10,060 nucleotides of DNA from contig CBDUBS010000135.1 in NCBI GenBank assembly GCA_965365445.1, positions 1-10,060 on the forward strand, given 5' to 3'. The translations under genes were made by a program, and so were the position numbers. Positions within the stretch are counted from its first letter, which is position 1. Each line of letters opens with the position of its first letter. Source of the stretch: CBDUBS01 sp965365445. Its GTDB lineage: Bacteria > Bacteroidota > Rhodothermia > Rhodothermales > DASSAV01. Shown here one piece after another: positions 1-6,700 of the stretch. The notes beneath the pieces are model-generated. The model made no database searches. It saw only the letters and a list, made by a program, of their open reading frames with translations, and was not told the origin of the DNA.

Positions 1-1
1 T

Positions 2-103
2 TTATGCCCGGCCCTGTCCGGCTACCACACCGGGGTGAAGGGCCTGACTGAAACCGGTCAAGCGGTACGGGTCGGGAGGGAATACGTGGCCGTCAACCGA
101 TAG
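2..103 (+). CDS. 3' end of an unidentified gene (partial, 33 residues)
   Basis: The second reading frame is open from the window edge to a TAG at 101-103 and gives a plausible C-terminus ending GQAVRVGREYVAVNR. About three quarters of its third codon positions are G or C, like the confident genes nearby, whereas the first frame stops early at 49-51. I do not recognise the family. A short TGQAVRV stretch faintly recalls the end of Gfo/Idh/MocA-type oxidoreductases, which would suit the sugar theme, but this is too short to name. The start and most of the gene lie left of the window. It could also be chance open frame. Confidence 0.4.
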   Translation, partial: LCPALSGYHTGVKGLTETGQAVRVGREYVAVNR

Positions 104-441
104 CTTCGGAAGAAACCCTCAGGTTGCGAACGACGCCATACCCGGGGTGACGACGGGAGGATCGGTCCCCCGGGCGCGTGCTCAGCAACCGGGATCGGGT
201 CGAGATCAGGCGGCCCTGCGCAGGCCGTGGCTCCGTGAAAGCGGAATGCCGCTGCGTGCGTTTCGCAGCCGGAGCGCCTTCCGCGGATCGGAACGTCCGT
301 TAAAAAAACGGGAACGTCCTGGTTGAAACGTTCCCGGTTTATCATTGTCCGATTTTCCAATCCCTTCCTGAAAGGCGAACCCCTTGCGTAGCCGGAGGAT
401 GCGCCCGGAGCCCGGTTCAGCCGCTGCCGGGTGATCTGCCC
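104..441. other. Intergenic stretch without a supported gene
   Basis: This 338-base gap separates the end of a plus-strand gene from the end of the leftward lipoprotein gene, so the two converge on it. Open frames exist on the minus strand, but their translations are Arg/Pro-rich with no recognisable motif and they run through the terminator hairpin at 302-336. I found no tRNA-like fold. The only element I can support is that terminator. Confidence 0.6.
302..336 (-). terminator. Rho-independent terminator for the lipoprotein gene
   Basis: CGGGAACGT (309-317) pairs perfectly with ACGTTCCCG (328-336): a 9-bp stem with a 10-nt loop. Read on the minus strand, the stem is followed directly by seven T residues (complement of A302-A308), the classic intrinsic terminator layout. 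It lies about 105 nt past the stop of the lipoprotein gene, with no other minus-strand gene between. On the plus strand the following bases (gtttatc) are less T-rich, so action in that direction is doubtful. Confidence 0.75.
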
Positions 442-984
442 TCATTTTGCCGAAGCCTGTGCCGTGGAAGGCTCCGAAAGAACGAACCTGTCCTTTCGAC
501 CGATCATCGCGCCCACGGGCACCGTAAAGAGCGAAACGGAAACGGCATGGGCCACCGGGTAGATAGCCATCTTCTCTTTTTTGGTGAGCAACGTAAGGCT
601 GGCCTCCGGGTTGGGATCGGCGCCCTCCATCGAAGCCCGAATGGCTCCGGCCGCCAGGCCGGAGACCGCCCCGGCTACCAGACCGGCCAGGGCCCCTTTC
701 CCCGATCGGATGATGGAGATGCCGGCTATATCCGCCGTAGCCACATGTTGAAAGGCATTTTTGCCCGGATCGATCCAGGAGGTCGAATCGGCGGCAACCT
801 GTACGTTCAGCATCGTGAACTTGCGCCCATCGCGCAGCGTAACCTCGGCTACCTTGCCCCGGGCCTTTCGGTTGAGATCCGAATACTTGTAACCACTTTC
901 TCCATCATGATGGATCGTATGGGTGGAGGAGCAGCCGGTGACGAAAAGTAGTGCGATTGCGGTGAACCATATCCTGTTCGTCAT
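442..984 (-). CDS. Small lipoprotein with a glycine/alanine-rich hydrophobic segment
   Basis: The 180-residue protein starts with a lipoprotein signal peptide: basic N-terminus (MTNR), hydrophobic core and lipobox VTGC with the lipidated Cys at residue 18 followed by Ser-Ser, pointing to an outer-membrane or periplasm-facing anchor. Residues about 45-92 look like a small beta-rich domain (VTLRDGRKF, ADIAGISIIR). Residues 97-115 are a Gly/Ala-rich stretch resembling a glycine zipper, and a second hydrophobic stretch (about 140-162) ends in GAMIGRKDRFVL. The start at 984 is preceded by GAGGG a few bases upstream. It is divergent from the GH-D glycosidase and has a terminator downstream, so it is probably a single-gene transcript. 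I do not recognise a named family and cannot assign a function beyond envelope lipoprotein. Confidence 0.8.
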   Translation of the reverse strand: MTNRIWFTAIALLFVTGCSSTHTIHHDGESGYKYSDLNRKARGKVAEVTLRDGRKFTMLNVQVAADSTSWIDPGKNAFQHVATADIAGISIIRSGKGALAGLVAGAVSGLAAGAIRASMEGADPNPEASLTLLTKKEKMAIYPVAHAVSVSLFTVPVGAMIGRKDRFVLSEPSTAQASAK

Positions 985-1028
985 AATCCCTCGCGGTTTG
1001 GTAGCCGATTTGCAGGAGATAGAAACCC

Positions 1029-1071
1029 GGCCCGGGGAATACCAACTGCCGGTGGGCAGCGCCTCCGGGCC
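1029..1071 (-). other. Nested hairpin in the predicted leader of the lipoprotein mRNA
   Basis: Two stems are nested: outer arms GGCCCGG (1029-1035) with CCGGGCC (1065-1071), and inner arms CTGCC (1046-1050) with GGCAG (1055-1059) around a 4-nt loop. If transcription of the lipoprotein gene starts near 1104, this fold sits in its 5' leader, 45-87 nt before the ATG. No T-tract follows, so it is not an obvious terminator. No known riboswitch is recognised. Confidence 0.35.
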
Positions 1072-1109
1072 ACAACTGGAATGCTCCTGGTTCCTGTATT
1101 AATTTAACG

Positions 1110-1117
1110 CAAAACTA
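1110..1117 (-). promoter_or_regulatory. Candidate Bacteroidota-type -7 box for the lipoprotein gene
   Basis: On the minus strand this reads TAGTTTTG, a full match to the TAnnTTTG -7 consensus known from Bacteroidota primary-sigma promoters. The expected upstream TTG/TTTG element is not well placed: a TTTTG lies 25 bases away and a TTG 14 bases away, against the usual 19-21. A transcript from here would have a leader of roughly 120 nt. Confidence 0.35.
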
Positions 1118-1120
1118 TAA

Positions 1121-1159
1121 CCGTTTTCTCACAAGCTGTCCACAAAAGCCTGAAAACGG
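1121..1159. repeat. Inverted repeat, 8-bp arms, in the divergent intergenic region
   Basis: CCGTTTTC (1121-1128) is the perfect reverse complement of GAAAACGG (1152-1159), with 23 bases between. It lies just upstream of the candidate minus-strand promoter box, where a two-site regulator could bind. It could also be a weak hairpin or chance. Confidence 0.4.
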
Positions 1160-1172
1160 GCACTGAGAGGGA

Positions 1173-1207
1173 TCCGGCAGGGAATAACTCGCTACCGACC
1201 TGCCGGA
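1173..1207. repeat. Inverted repeat, 9-bp arms, upstream of the glycosidase
   Basis: TCCGGCAGG (1173-1181) is the perfect reverse complement of CCTGCCGGA (1199-1207), with 17 bases between. It ends about 50 bases before the glycosidase ATG. No T-tract follows on either strand, so a regulator site or mRNA leader hairpin is more likely than a terminator. Confidence 0.45.
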
Positions 1208-1226
1208 CGATGTCTCGCGAATTGCT

Positions 1227-1242
1227 ATGTTTACGTATACAT
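1227..1242. promoter_or_regulatory. Palindromic operator-like site (LacI-family style) before the glycosidase
   Basis: ATGTTTACGTATACAT is a 16-bp palindrome with one mismatched pair (T1231/T1238). It has a central CG and outer TGT...ACA, the general form of many LacI/GalR-family operators, which often control sugar genes. It ends 13 bases before the start codon and overlaps TATGTTTA (1226-1233), seven of eight bases of a TAnnTTTG-like box. A bound repressor would therefore block initiation. No regulator gene is in the window, so the assignment is inferred from symmetry and position. Confidence 0.45.
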
Positions 1243-1255
1243 TTTTAGACAGGGC

Positions 1256-3766
1256 ATGACCTTTTCCGTACGCTTCATTTTGTTCGCTTCGATGCTCGGG
1301 GTCGTCGGGCCGGCGCTCGGGCAGCCCCTTGCGGCCGGCCTGACCCGCGAGGGATTCGAAGTGCAGAATTCCCTGGCCCGCAAGGTTCTGGCGTTCGATA
1401 CAACAGGGCGGGCAGGCCCTGTTCAACCCTCCTCGCTGTACATGAAGGCGCTGGGCCGCGAAGCGCTCGCTCCGGCGGCGGCTCCCTGGTTTTCATTCCG
1501 GATAAACGGGGCGGAGGTAACGAGCCTCGACCCGGTGTGGGTGTACGAAGGCGGCGCGGCGCAGCAGATGAAGCATGGAGGGGTAGAACATACGCTGCGG
1601 TTCCGGGCGGATGCAGGTCCGGCTGCCGGCCTGAAGATTTCCTATACCATTCAGGCCTATCCGGCGTCACCGGTGTTCAGGGAGCGTATCCGGCTCGGAG
1701 GGGCCGCAGAAGCCGGGTTGCGACTCGGCTTAACCGATGGGCAGATACACGCCGTGTTCCCGGGGTACACGTTCAGGCGGGAAGGAGCCTATGCGCTGCG
1801 CGAAACCCGAATAGCCACCTGGGCCGCCGACCTGCTCGACCCGGCTCCTGCCCTCAGTCCGGACGACCGCACCGGGATCGAAGGGCTGCGTGAGGGAGCG
1901 AATCTGTCGCAGAACTACATGTTTCATCCCCGGCGGATCGACCTGACTCCGGCGGCGGGGGTTGCTACGCTGCACAAGGGGCCTTTCCTGACCGGCCTGT
2001 TGCCCGAGAGGGGGTACGGGTGGTTCATGGCCTACGAGCACGGCTCCCCGGACGGGGTAGCGGCTCAAAACTGGGCAGCGATAACGCACGCAGAGAAACC
2101 GGAAGGGTCCGCGGCGGCGGTGCGCCCCCTCAAGGGAGCGTATTTCGACGGCGAGGTTATTTCGGACCGGCGCCCGTACACCTCGCTATGGAGCGAGGTG
2201 GGGGTTTTCGGAGGGAGCACGTTCGACGACGCCGAAGCGATCCTCTGGGAGTACCTGTACCGATGGATCAACGACGAACCGGCCTCGCGCAAGCCGGTGG
2301 TATACTACAATACGTGGGGTATGCAGCGGGACGAGCAACGCCGCAACCGCGACGTCCACGGGGTGCTGACGATCGACCGGGCGCTGAAGGAAGTGGAGGC
2401 GGCGGAGGAAATCGGAGTGGATATGTTCGTGCTGGACGACGGCTGGCAGAACGCTTTCGGAGACTGGCAGCCGAATCCGCAGAAGTTTCCGAAGGGCCTC
2501 GCTCCATTGCAGGACGAGTTGAAGCGGCGGGGGATGGTGCTCGGCATCTGGATGGCGCCGGTCCACGTGGATTCGTTTGCCACGGTGGTAAAGCAGCGCC
2601 CGGAGTGGCTCATACGTAACGCCGCGGGAACACCGGTGGTTACCCGGTGGTCGAAAAACATGGTCTGCCTCGTAAGCGATTATTACGACCAGTTTCTGGC
2701 GTCCGTGAAACGCCTCATCGACGCGGGAGCCCTGCACTTCAAGTGGGACGGAGTGGACACGGATACGTTTTGTTCCTCCCCGGACCACCGTCACGGCGAC
2801 CGCTCGCAGACGCCCGAGGAGCGGGCGGACCGGTACGGCTACGAGTTCGCCCGGTACGCCGTCCGGGCCATCGAGGAGTTGAAGGCGTATAACCCGGATG
2901 TTGTCGTCGAATTCGACGCCACCGAGCCGAACCGCAACATCGGGCTTGCCGTGCTCAGCGAGGCCCGTTACTTCTGGATGAACAACGGCGCTTCCTGGTA
3001 CGGCGACCGCAGCCCCTTCCGCGTGCAATCCATGCGGATGGCGCCGGCCCTGTATCACCGGCTGATCCCTCCGGTGCTCCAGATGGCGGCCAACTACCCG
3101 CATAACGAGGACCCGTACCGGACGCAGCGGTACGCCGTGAACACCTCCCTGCTGGGCGGTCTGGGGTTCTGGGGCGACCTCAGCCAGATGCCCTCCACCG
3201 ATCGCCGCCGGGTCGGAGAACTCGTAGGGACGGCCAAACGAGTGATGGACCGGGTTGCGGCGACCCGCCCCTCGCTGGAGGGCTTCGTCGGAAGCACGCC
3301 GGAGATATATACCTATATAGACCGGGAAACCGCGACCGGACAGGTCATCGGGTTCAGCGGCGCCCCTACCCGGACCGAGCACCGGGTAAAGGGGGTGCGG
3401 CCGGCGGCGCTGCTGGCCGTGCTGCGCAACGCCTATACCACCGACTCGACCGGGGTGACGTTGCCCTTTCAGTTTGCCATGCCCGGATCGAGCCGGGAGG
3501 CCTTTCTGATCGGCAACGGGGAGACGGGTATAGGGATCACGCAATCGACGAGCTGGCTGAAAGACGCCCGCCTCGGGAGCCGGGGCGAACTGGTATTCGT
3601 AAACGGCTATCCGGGGCGGCACGTCGTCCGGATGCCGGCCCGAGCGGAACCCCCCGTGGTACGGGGGTCGCTCGAAATCCGCAGCCGGGTTCTTCCGGCG
3701 CCGGCCGGGTACACCGAAATCGAGGTGGAAACGCTCTATCCGGATACGCAGGTGACGGTGGAATGA
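1256..3766 (+). CDS. Secreted clan GH-D glycoside hydrolase (GH36/alpha-galactosidase-like)
   Basis: This 836-residue protein has a Sec signal peptide (hydrophobic 7-21, probable cleavage after ALG at 22), so it should act outside the cytoplasm. Residues about 30-330 look like an N-terminal beta-sandwich. The catalytic barrel follows: YYNTW (350-354), FVLDDGWQ (391-398), GIWMAP (430-435), FKWDGVD (495-501) and GFWGDLSQM (637-645). These are hallmarks of GH36/GH27-type retaining alpha-galactosidases, with D498 the expected nucleophile. The usual SGGxRxD acid/base motif is absent. Its place is taken by VEFDATEPNRNIG (551-563), where D554 is the candidate acid/base. A C-terminal beta domain ends the protein. 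Substrate is therefore uncertain; alpha-galactoside is the family default. The ATG at 1256 is the only one that keeps the signal peptide. AGGG lies only one base before it, so initiation is unusual or nearly leaderless. queG follows after 20 nt. Confidence 0.85.
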   Translation: MTFSVRFILFASMLGVVGPALGQPLAAGLTREGFEVQNSLARKVLAFDTTGRAGPVQPSSLYMKALGREALAPAAAPWFSFRINGAEVTSLDPVWVYEGGAAQQMKHGGVEHTLRFRADAGPAAGLKISYTIQAYPASPVFRERIRLGGAAEAGLRLGLTDGQIHAVFPGYTFRREGAYALRETRIATWAADLLDPAPALSPDDRTGIEGLREGANLSQNYMFHPRRIDLTPAAGVATLHKGPFLTGLLPERGYGWFMAYEHGSPDGVAAQNWAAITHAEKPEGSAAAVRPLKGAYFDGEVISDRRPYTSLWSEVGVFGGSTFDDAEAILWEYLYRWINDEPASRKPVVYYNTWGMQRDEQRRNRDVHGVLTIDRALKEVEAAEEIGVDMFVLDDGWQNAFGDWQPNPQKFPKGLAPLQDELKRRGMVLGIWMAPVHVDSFATVVKQRPEWLIRNAAGTPVVTRWSKNMVCLVSDYYDQFLASVKRLIDAGALHFKWDGVDTDTFCSSPDHRHGDRSQTPEERADRYGYEFARYAVRAIEELKAYNPDVVVEFDATEPNRNIGLAVLSEARYFWMNNGASWYGDRSPFRVQSMRMAPALYHRLIPPVLQMAANYPHNEDPYRTQRYAVNTSLLGGLGFWGDLSQMPSTDRRRVGELVGTAKRVMDRVAATRPSLEGFVGSTPEIYTYIDRETATGQVIGFSGAPTRTEHRVKGVRPAALLAVLRNAYTTDSTGVTLPFQFAMPGSSREAFLIGNGETGIGITQSTSWLKDARLGSRGELVFVNGYPGRHVVRMPARAEPPVVRGSLEIRSRVLPAPAGYTEIEVETLYPDTQVTVE

Positions 3767-3786
3767 AGGGGTAGAAAGAGAAGCGA

Positions 3787-4749
3787 ATGCCCGGATTCGA
3801 TGAAGGAGCCAGAGAGCGCCTGACGCGCTCGTTGAAGGAAGAAGCCGCCCGGCTGGGCTTCGAGGGATGCGGGGTGGCCCGGGCCGAGCGGCTGGACGAG
3901 GAGGCCGCTCGCCTGGAGCGATGGCTCCTGGACGGCCTGCACGCTTCAATGGGATGGATGGAGAACCACTTCGAGAAGCGGGTGGACCCCCGTCGTCTGG
4001 TGGAGGGGGCGCAAACGGTCATATCCGTGCTGCACGTTTACCATCAGGGCGGCGAGCAGCCCGCCGACCCCGAGATAGGCCGGATCAGCCGGTACGCCTG
4101 GGGGGACGACTACCACGAGGTAATGAAAGAGAAGCTGTTCCGGCTGTACGCCTGGCTGGACGCCGAAGCGGGGGGTATATCCGGACGGGCGTTCGTGGAC
4201 TCGGCCCCGGTGATGGATAAGGCCTGGGCGGCTCGCAGCGGGCTGGGATGGCAGGGCAAACACACCAACCTCATCAACCGGAACCTGGGCTCGTACTTCT
4301 TCATCGGCGAGTTGATCGTGGACGTACCCCTCTCCCCCGACGGCCCGACCGGCGACTACTGCGGTCGATGCACGCGCTGCATCGACGCGTGCCCTACCGG
4401 GGCCATCTACCGGCCGTATGCCGTGGACGCCAACCGATGCATCTCGTACCTGACGATAGAGAACCGCGAAGCCCACATCCCGGAGGGCTATGCACCCCAT
4501 TCCTGGATATTCGGGTGCGACATCTGCCAGGACGTATGCCCGTGGAACAAGTTCAGGAAAACGACCCGTGAGGGGCGGTACCTCCCCCGTGAAGGTGTGA
4601 CGGATACCCGCCTGGAGGAGTGGCTGGAGATCGACCTGGAAGCATTCCGCGAGCGGTTCCGGAACACCCCCGTCAAGCGGGCCAGATACGAGGGGTTCCT
4701 GCGCAACGTCCGCGCCGCCGTGCGGGACCGATTGGCCCGTGGCGACTGA
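3787..4749 (+). CDS. queG: Epoxyqueuosine reductase QueG
   Basis: QueG performs the last step of queuosine synthesis, reducing epoxyqueuosine to queuosine at the wobble base of tRNAs with GUN anticodons (Tyr, His, Asn, Asp). It uses cobalamin and two [4Fe-4S] clusters in the cytoplasm. The 320-residue protein shows SRYAWGDDYH (101-110), FVDSAPV with the catalytic Asp138, and GLGWQGKHTNLI (152-163). A first cluster motif has C192, C195, C198 and C202. The second set is C218, C244, C247 and C251 (CDICQDVCPWN). FRNTPVKRARYEGFLRN (291-307) is also typical. It lacks the C-terminal HEAT-like extension of longer versions such as the about 380-residue E. coli enzyme. The start follows the glycosidase stop by 20 nt, with purine-rich AGAAAGAGAAG upstream, suggesting co-transcription, although the functions are unrelated. 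Confidence 0.95.
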   Translation: MPGFDEGARERLTRSLKEEAARLGFEGCGVARAERLDEEAARLERWLLDGLHASMGWMENHFEKRVDPRRLVEGAQTVISVLHVYHQGGEQPADPEIGRISRYAWGDDYHEVMKEKLFRLYAWLDAEAGGISGRAFVDSAPVMDKAWAARSGLGWQGKHTNLINRNLGSYFFIGELIVDVPLSPDGPTGDYCGRCTRCIDACPTGAIYRPYAVDANRCISYLTIENREAHIPEGYAPHSWIFGCDICQDVCPWNKFRKTTREGRYLPREGVTDTRLEEWLEIDLEAFRERFRNTPVKRARYEGFLRNVRAAVRDRLARGD

Positions 4750-4755
4750 CCCGGC

Positions 4756-5445
4756 CTATGCGTAGGGCCGAGCGTCCGCCGCCCGTCGGGAGGGCCGGGG
4801 GCGGCGAACCATGAGCGTGGCCACCCCTGTGATCCACAGGGGCCACAGCGCGTACAGAGCGTAGGTCAGCCACCCGCCGGGGATCAGTATTTCGTTTCCT
4901 GACAGTCCGAACGCCATGACGAAGTGAGCGGCGGCGGCCAGACCGGCGAACCATCCCATCCAGCGGGGAAAAGCGCCGTAGCGGAAGGACGCCGCCGCAA
5001 CGGACAGAAGAAGCACTCCCGCCGGGATGTACGCCGCCATGGAAAGCATATACGCGAGCACGGCTCCAAAGGCCGCTGCCTCCGCACTCCCGTTTCCGGC
5101 CATCGTGGCGGCCGCCGCCTGCGCCCCCTGCACGCCGAATTGCAATCCGGCCCAGACGAGCCCGGCCCCGTAGGCCGTGTGGGCCCGGCGGGCCGTCCCT
5201 CGCTCGGCGCGTATCAGGGCGCTGCGCAGGGCGCCCAGGAACCACAGAAAGGCTCCGGCGCTGAGGACGAACAGAAGGCTCTGGTAAAGCAATTCGGTGC
5301 GGTACGCGACCGCGAAGGCGGCCATCTCGGCGGCGGGAGCCCGAGGGGAAGGCGCTCCACGCTCGAATGCCGCCGCAGCCGCTCCGAAAGCAACTGCTGC
5401 ATAACCGGCCAGGGCATCCCGGCGCAATCCGGCCGATGGATACAT
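4756..5445 (-). CDS. Multi-pass membrane protein (DUF4386-like, tentative)
   Basis: The 229-residue, very Ala-rich protein has about six hydrophobic segments (roughly 11-27, 51-75, 91-111, 126-151, 161-181 and 190-212) and a basic C-terminal tail (RRPRPSRR), which the positive-inside rule places in the cytoplasm. The layout and length recall DUF4386-type integral membrane proteins of unknown function, but this match is tentative. The ATG at 5445 has GGAG about 7 nt upstream. It is the last gene of a leftward run, 34 nt after the preceding small membrane gene, and its stop lies only 6 nt from the convergent queG stop, so the two transcripts probably overlap at their ends. No catalytic motif was seen. 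Confidence 0.75.
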   Translation of the reverse strand: MYPSAGLRRDALAGYAAVAFGAAAAAFERGAPSPRAPAAEMAAFAVAYRTELLYQSLLFVLSAGAFLWFLGALRSALIRAERGTARRAHTAYGAGLVWAGLQFGVQGAQAAAATMAGNGSAEAAAFGAVLAYMLSMAAYIPAGVLLLSVAAASFRYGAFPRWMGWFAGLAAAAHFVMAFGLSGNEILIPGGWLTYALYALWPLWITGVATLMVRRPRPSRRAADARPYA

Positions 5446-5479
5446 GCGTATCTCCAGCTAACCGCTCGTTAACCGCGCG

Positions 5480-5794
5480 TCAAACGGTATGCTTCCGTCG
5501 CTCTCCCGACGCCGTATGACCCACCCGCCTACCCGGTTCCCCGGCCGCCCTGTCGGCCCGGTAGCGCACGATAGCCCCGACCAGAGCGGCTCCGGCGCCG
5601 AACCCCCCGCAGAATAAAATCAGGATGCTCACCAGGCGAACTTCCCCGATCATGGCGGCCGCGGACACTCCGGCCAGTACGATGGACACAATCGCCAGAG
5701 CCAGCTGGAAGGAAGGATGGTTCAGCAGGCGTGCTTTTTCGCGCATGGTGTACTGGAAGAAGGCGGCCGGTAAAAACAGACAGCACCGGAGCAA
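5480..5794 (-). CDS. Small two-pass membrane protein, unknown function
   Basis: The frame encodes up to 104 residues with two clear hydrophobic segments (about 31-50 and 53-76) and a basic, hydrophilic tail (RYRADRAAGEPGRR onward), predicted cytoplasmic. Two starts are possible. TTG at 5794 has AGAGGG 3 nt upstream (5798-5803) and lies 13 nt after the preceding gene, favouring translational coupling. ATG at 5746 (MREKARLLNHP) gives a cleaner N-terminus but has no ribosome binding site. I chose the TTG because of the site. It is the middle gene of a three-gene membrane-protein operon. No family is recognised. Confidence 0.6.
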   Translation of the reverse strand: MLRCCLFLPAAFFQYTMREKARLLNHPSFQLALAIVSIVLAGVSAAAMIGEVRLVSILILFCGGFGAGAALVGAIVRYRADRAAGEPGRRVGHTASGERRKHTV

Positions 5795-5807
5795 ACACCC
5801 TCTGTTC

Positions 5808-6176
5808 TCAGGCCAAACGAATTCCTTTCCGCATCACCCCCGCCGGCATGAAAAGCAGAGCCGGAGAGGTAAACAGCAGAAAGAACGGGCCGTCAGGGAT
5901 CTCATGGGCTCCCAGCAGGTGGATCAGGTAAAACGCGCCCAGGCTGCCCAGCGAAATCAGGGCTCCGAGCCGCTCGTACCTCCAACTCAGGAGCAACCCC
6001 AAAGTTACCCCAATCGGGAAAAAGCCGAACAGGAGTCCTTCCAGTAGCGTAAAGCGGGTAACATGGACGCCCTCACCCAGTGCAAACAGGGCGATGGTCC
6101 CGACAAAGGCCAGGCTCAATACGCGGGCCGTCCAGTGGAACATCCGATACAGCGTTTCTTCCGACGCAGGTTGCAT
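5808..6176 (-). CDS. Small four-pass membrane protein (DUF7670-like)
   Basis: This 122-residue protein has about four transmembrane segments (roughly 15-35, 43-64, 69-88 and 97-113). The pattern RVLSLAFVGTIALFAL, then a hydrophobic block, then SWRYERLGALI (64-74), resembles the DUF7670 type of small membrane protein found widely in bacteria, function unknown. The ATG at 6176 has an excellent GGAGGT (6181-6186) with a 4-nt spacer. It is the first gene of a tight leftward operon with the two membrane genes that follow, the next one starting 13 nt past its stop. No catalytic residues or partners are evident. Confidence 0.75.
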   Translation of the reverse strand: MQPASEETLYRMFHWTARVLSLAFVGTIALFALGEGVHVTRFTLLEGLLFGFFPIGVTLGLLLSWRYERLGALISLGSLGAFYLIHLLGAHEIPDGPFFLLFTSPALLFMPAGVMRKGIRLA

Positions 6177-6286
6177 GATGACCTCCGTAACAGGGAGACT
6201 GTTTGAGAGTGGATCATTCGCAGTTTACGGTCGCCATGGGGGAAAGTGACACCCTGTTTTAGACAAGGAAGAATACCGGTGAGCGG

Positions 6287-6700
6287 TCAAACGGAGGACC
6301 TCAGATGAGAGAGGGATGCCGCCACGAGCTCCTTCAGCACGTCCAGGTTCACGTCGGAGAGGCGTTTCAAATAAAGGCAGCCCTTCCCTCTCCGGTGTTT
6401 CCCGAGCCGGTTCAGATAGTCCTCCATACCGTCGAGGTCAGGCATCAGATACAGAACCATATCGTTTTTACGTGGAGAAAACCCGGCTATGAACCAGTTC
6501 CCTTCTCTACCGCTAGCGTAACGATAATGGTAGTCGCCAAAGCCTATGATGTTGGAACCCCAGATTTTCGGTTCGGCCCCGCACGCCGTTTTCAATATAT
6601 CAAGCAGGGTGCGGCAATCATGCTGACGGGACGCATCAGGGATGGCCCCTAGAAAAGCATCGACACTTTCCTCGGTGGGCCTTGTTTTCAGTTCGGCCAT
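6287..6700 (-). CDS. DUF1801 domain protein
   Basis: The 137-residue protein matches the compact cytoplasmic DUF1801 family along its full length: KTRPTEESVDAFLGAIPD (5-22), IWGSNIIGFGDYHYRY (46-61), SGREGNWF (63-70), GFSPRK (73-78), LYLMPDLDG (83-91), LGKH (99-102) and GKGCLYLKRL (105-114), ending with the usual VNLDVLKELV helix. The family folds as a small alpha/beta domain. Its biochemical role is not established, and links to stress or metal handling are only suggestions. The start codon fits the family N-terminus, but its ribosome binding site is weak. It lies about 110 nt upstream of the membrane-protein operon on the same strand, and a shared transcript is possible. Confidence 0.9.
   Translation of the reverse strand: MAELKTRPTEESVDAFLGAIPDASRQHDCRTLLDILKTACGAEPKIWGSNIIGFGDYHYRYASGREGNWFIAGFSPRKNDMVLYLMPDLDGMEDYLNRLGKHRRGKGCLYLKRLSDVNLDVLKELVAASLSHLRSSV

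Noticed and set aside
58..360. Minus-strand open frame of 100 codons
   Set aside because: It runs through the terminator hairpin and its T-tract, overlaps the better plus-strand coding end at 2-103, and its translation has no recognisable or membrane/signal pattern.
3301..3322. AT-rich near-palindrome (ATATATACCTATATAG) inside the glycosidase gene
   Set aside because: It codes for a normal EIYTYID stretch in a conserved position of the gene and has no promoter-like context.
2186..3949. Long minus-strand open frame (587 codons) antisense to the glycosidase
   Set aside because: Its composition (Arg/Pro/His-rich) is typical of the antisense shadow of a high-GC gene, and the plus strand here carries unmistakable GH-D and QueG motifs.
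6189..6257. ACAGGG and CCCTGT pair flanking the gap between DUF1801 and the membrane operon
   Set aside because: The arms are only 6 bp and more than 50 bases apart, easily expected by chance.
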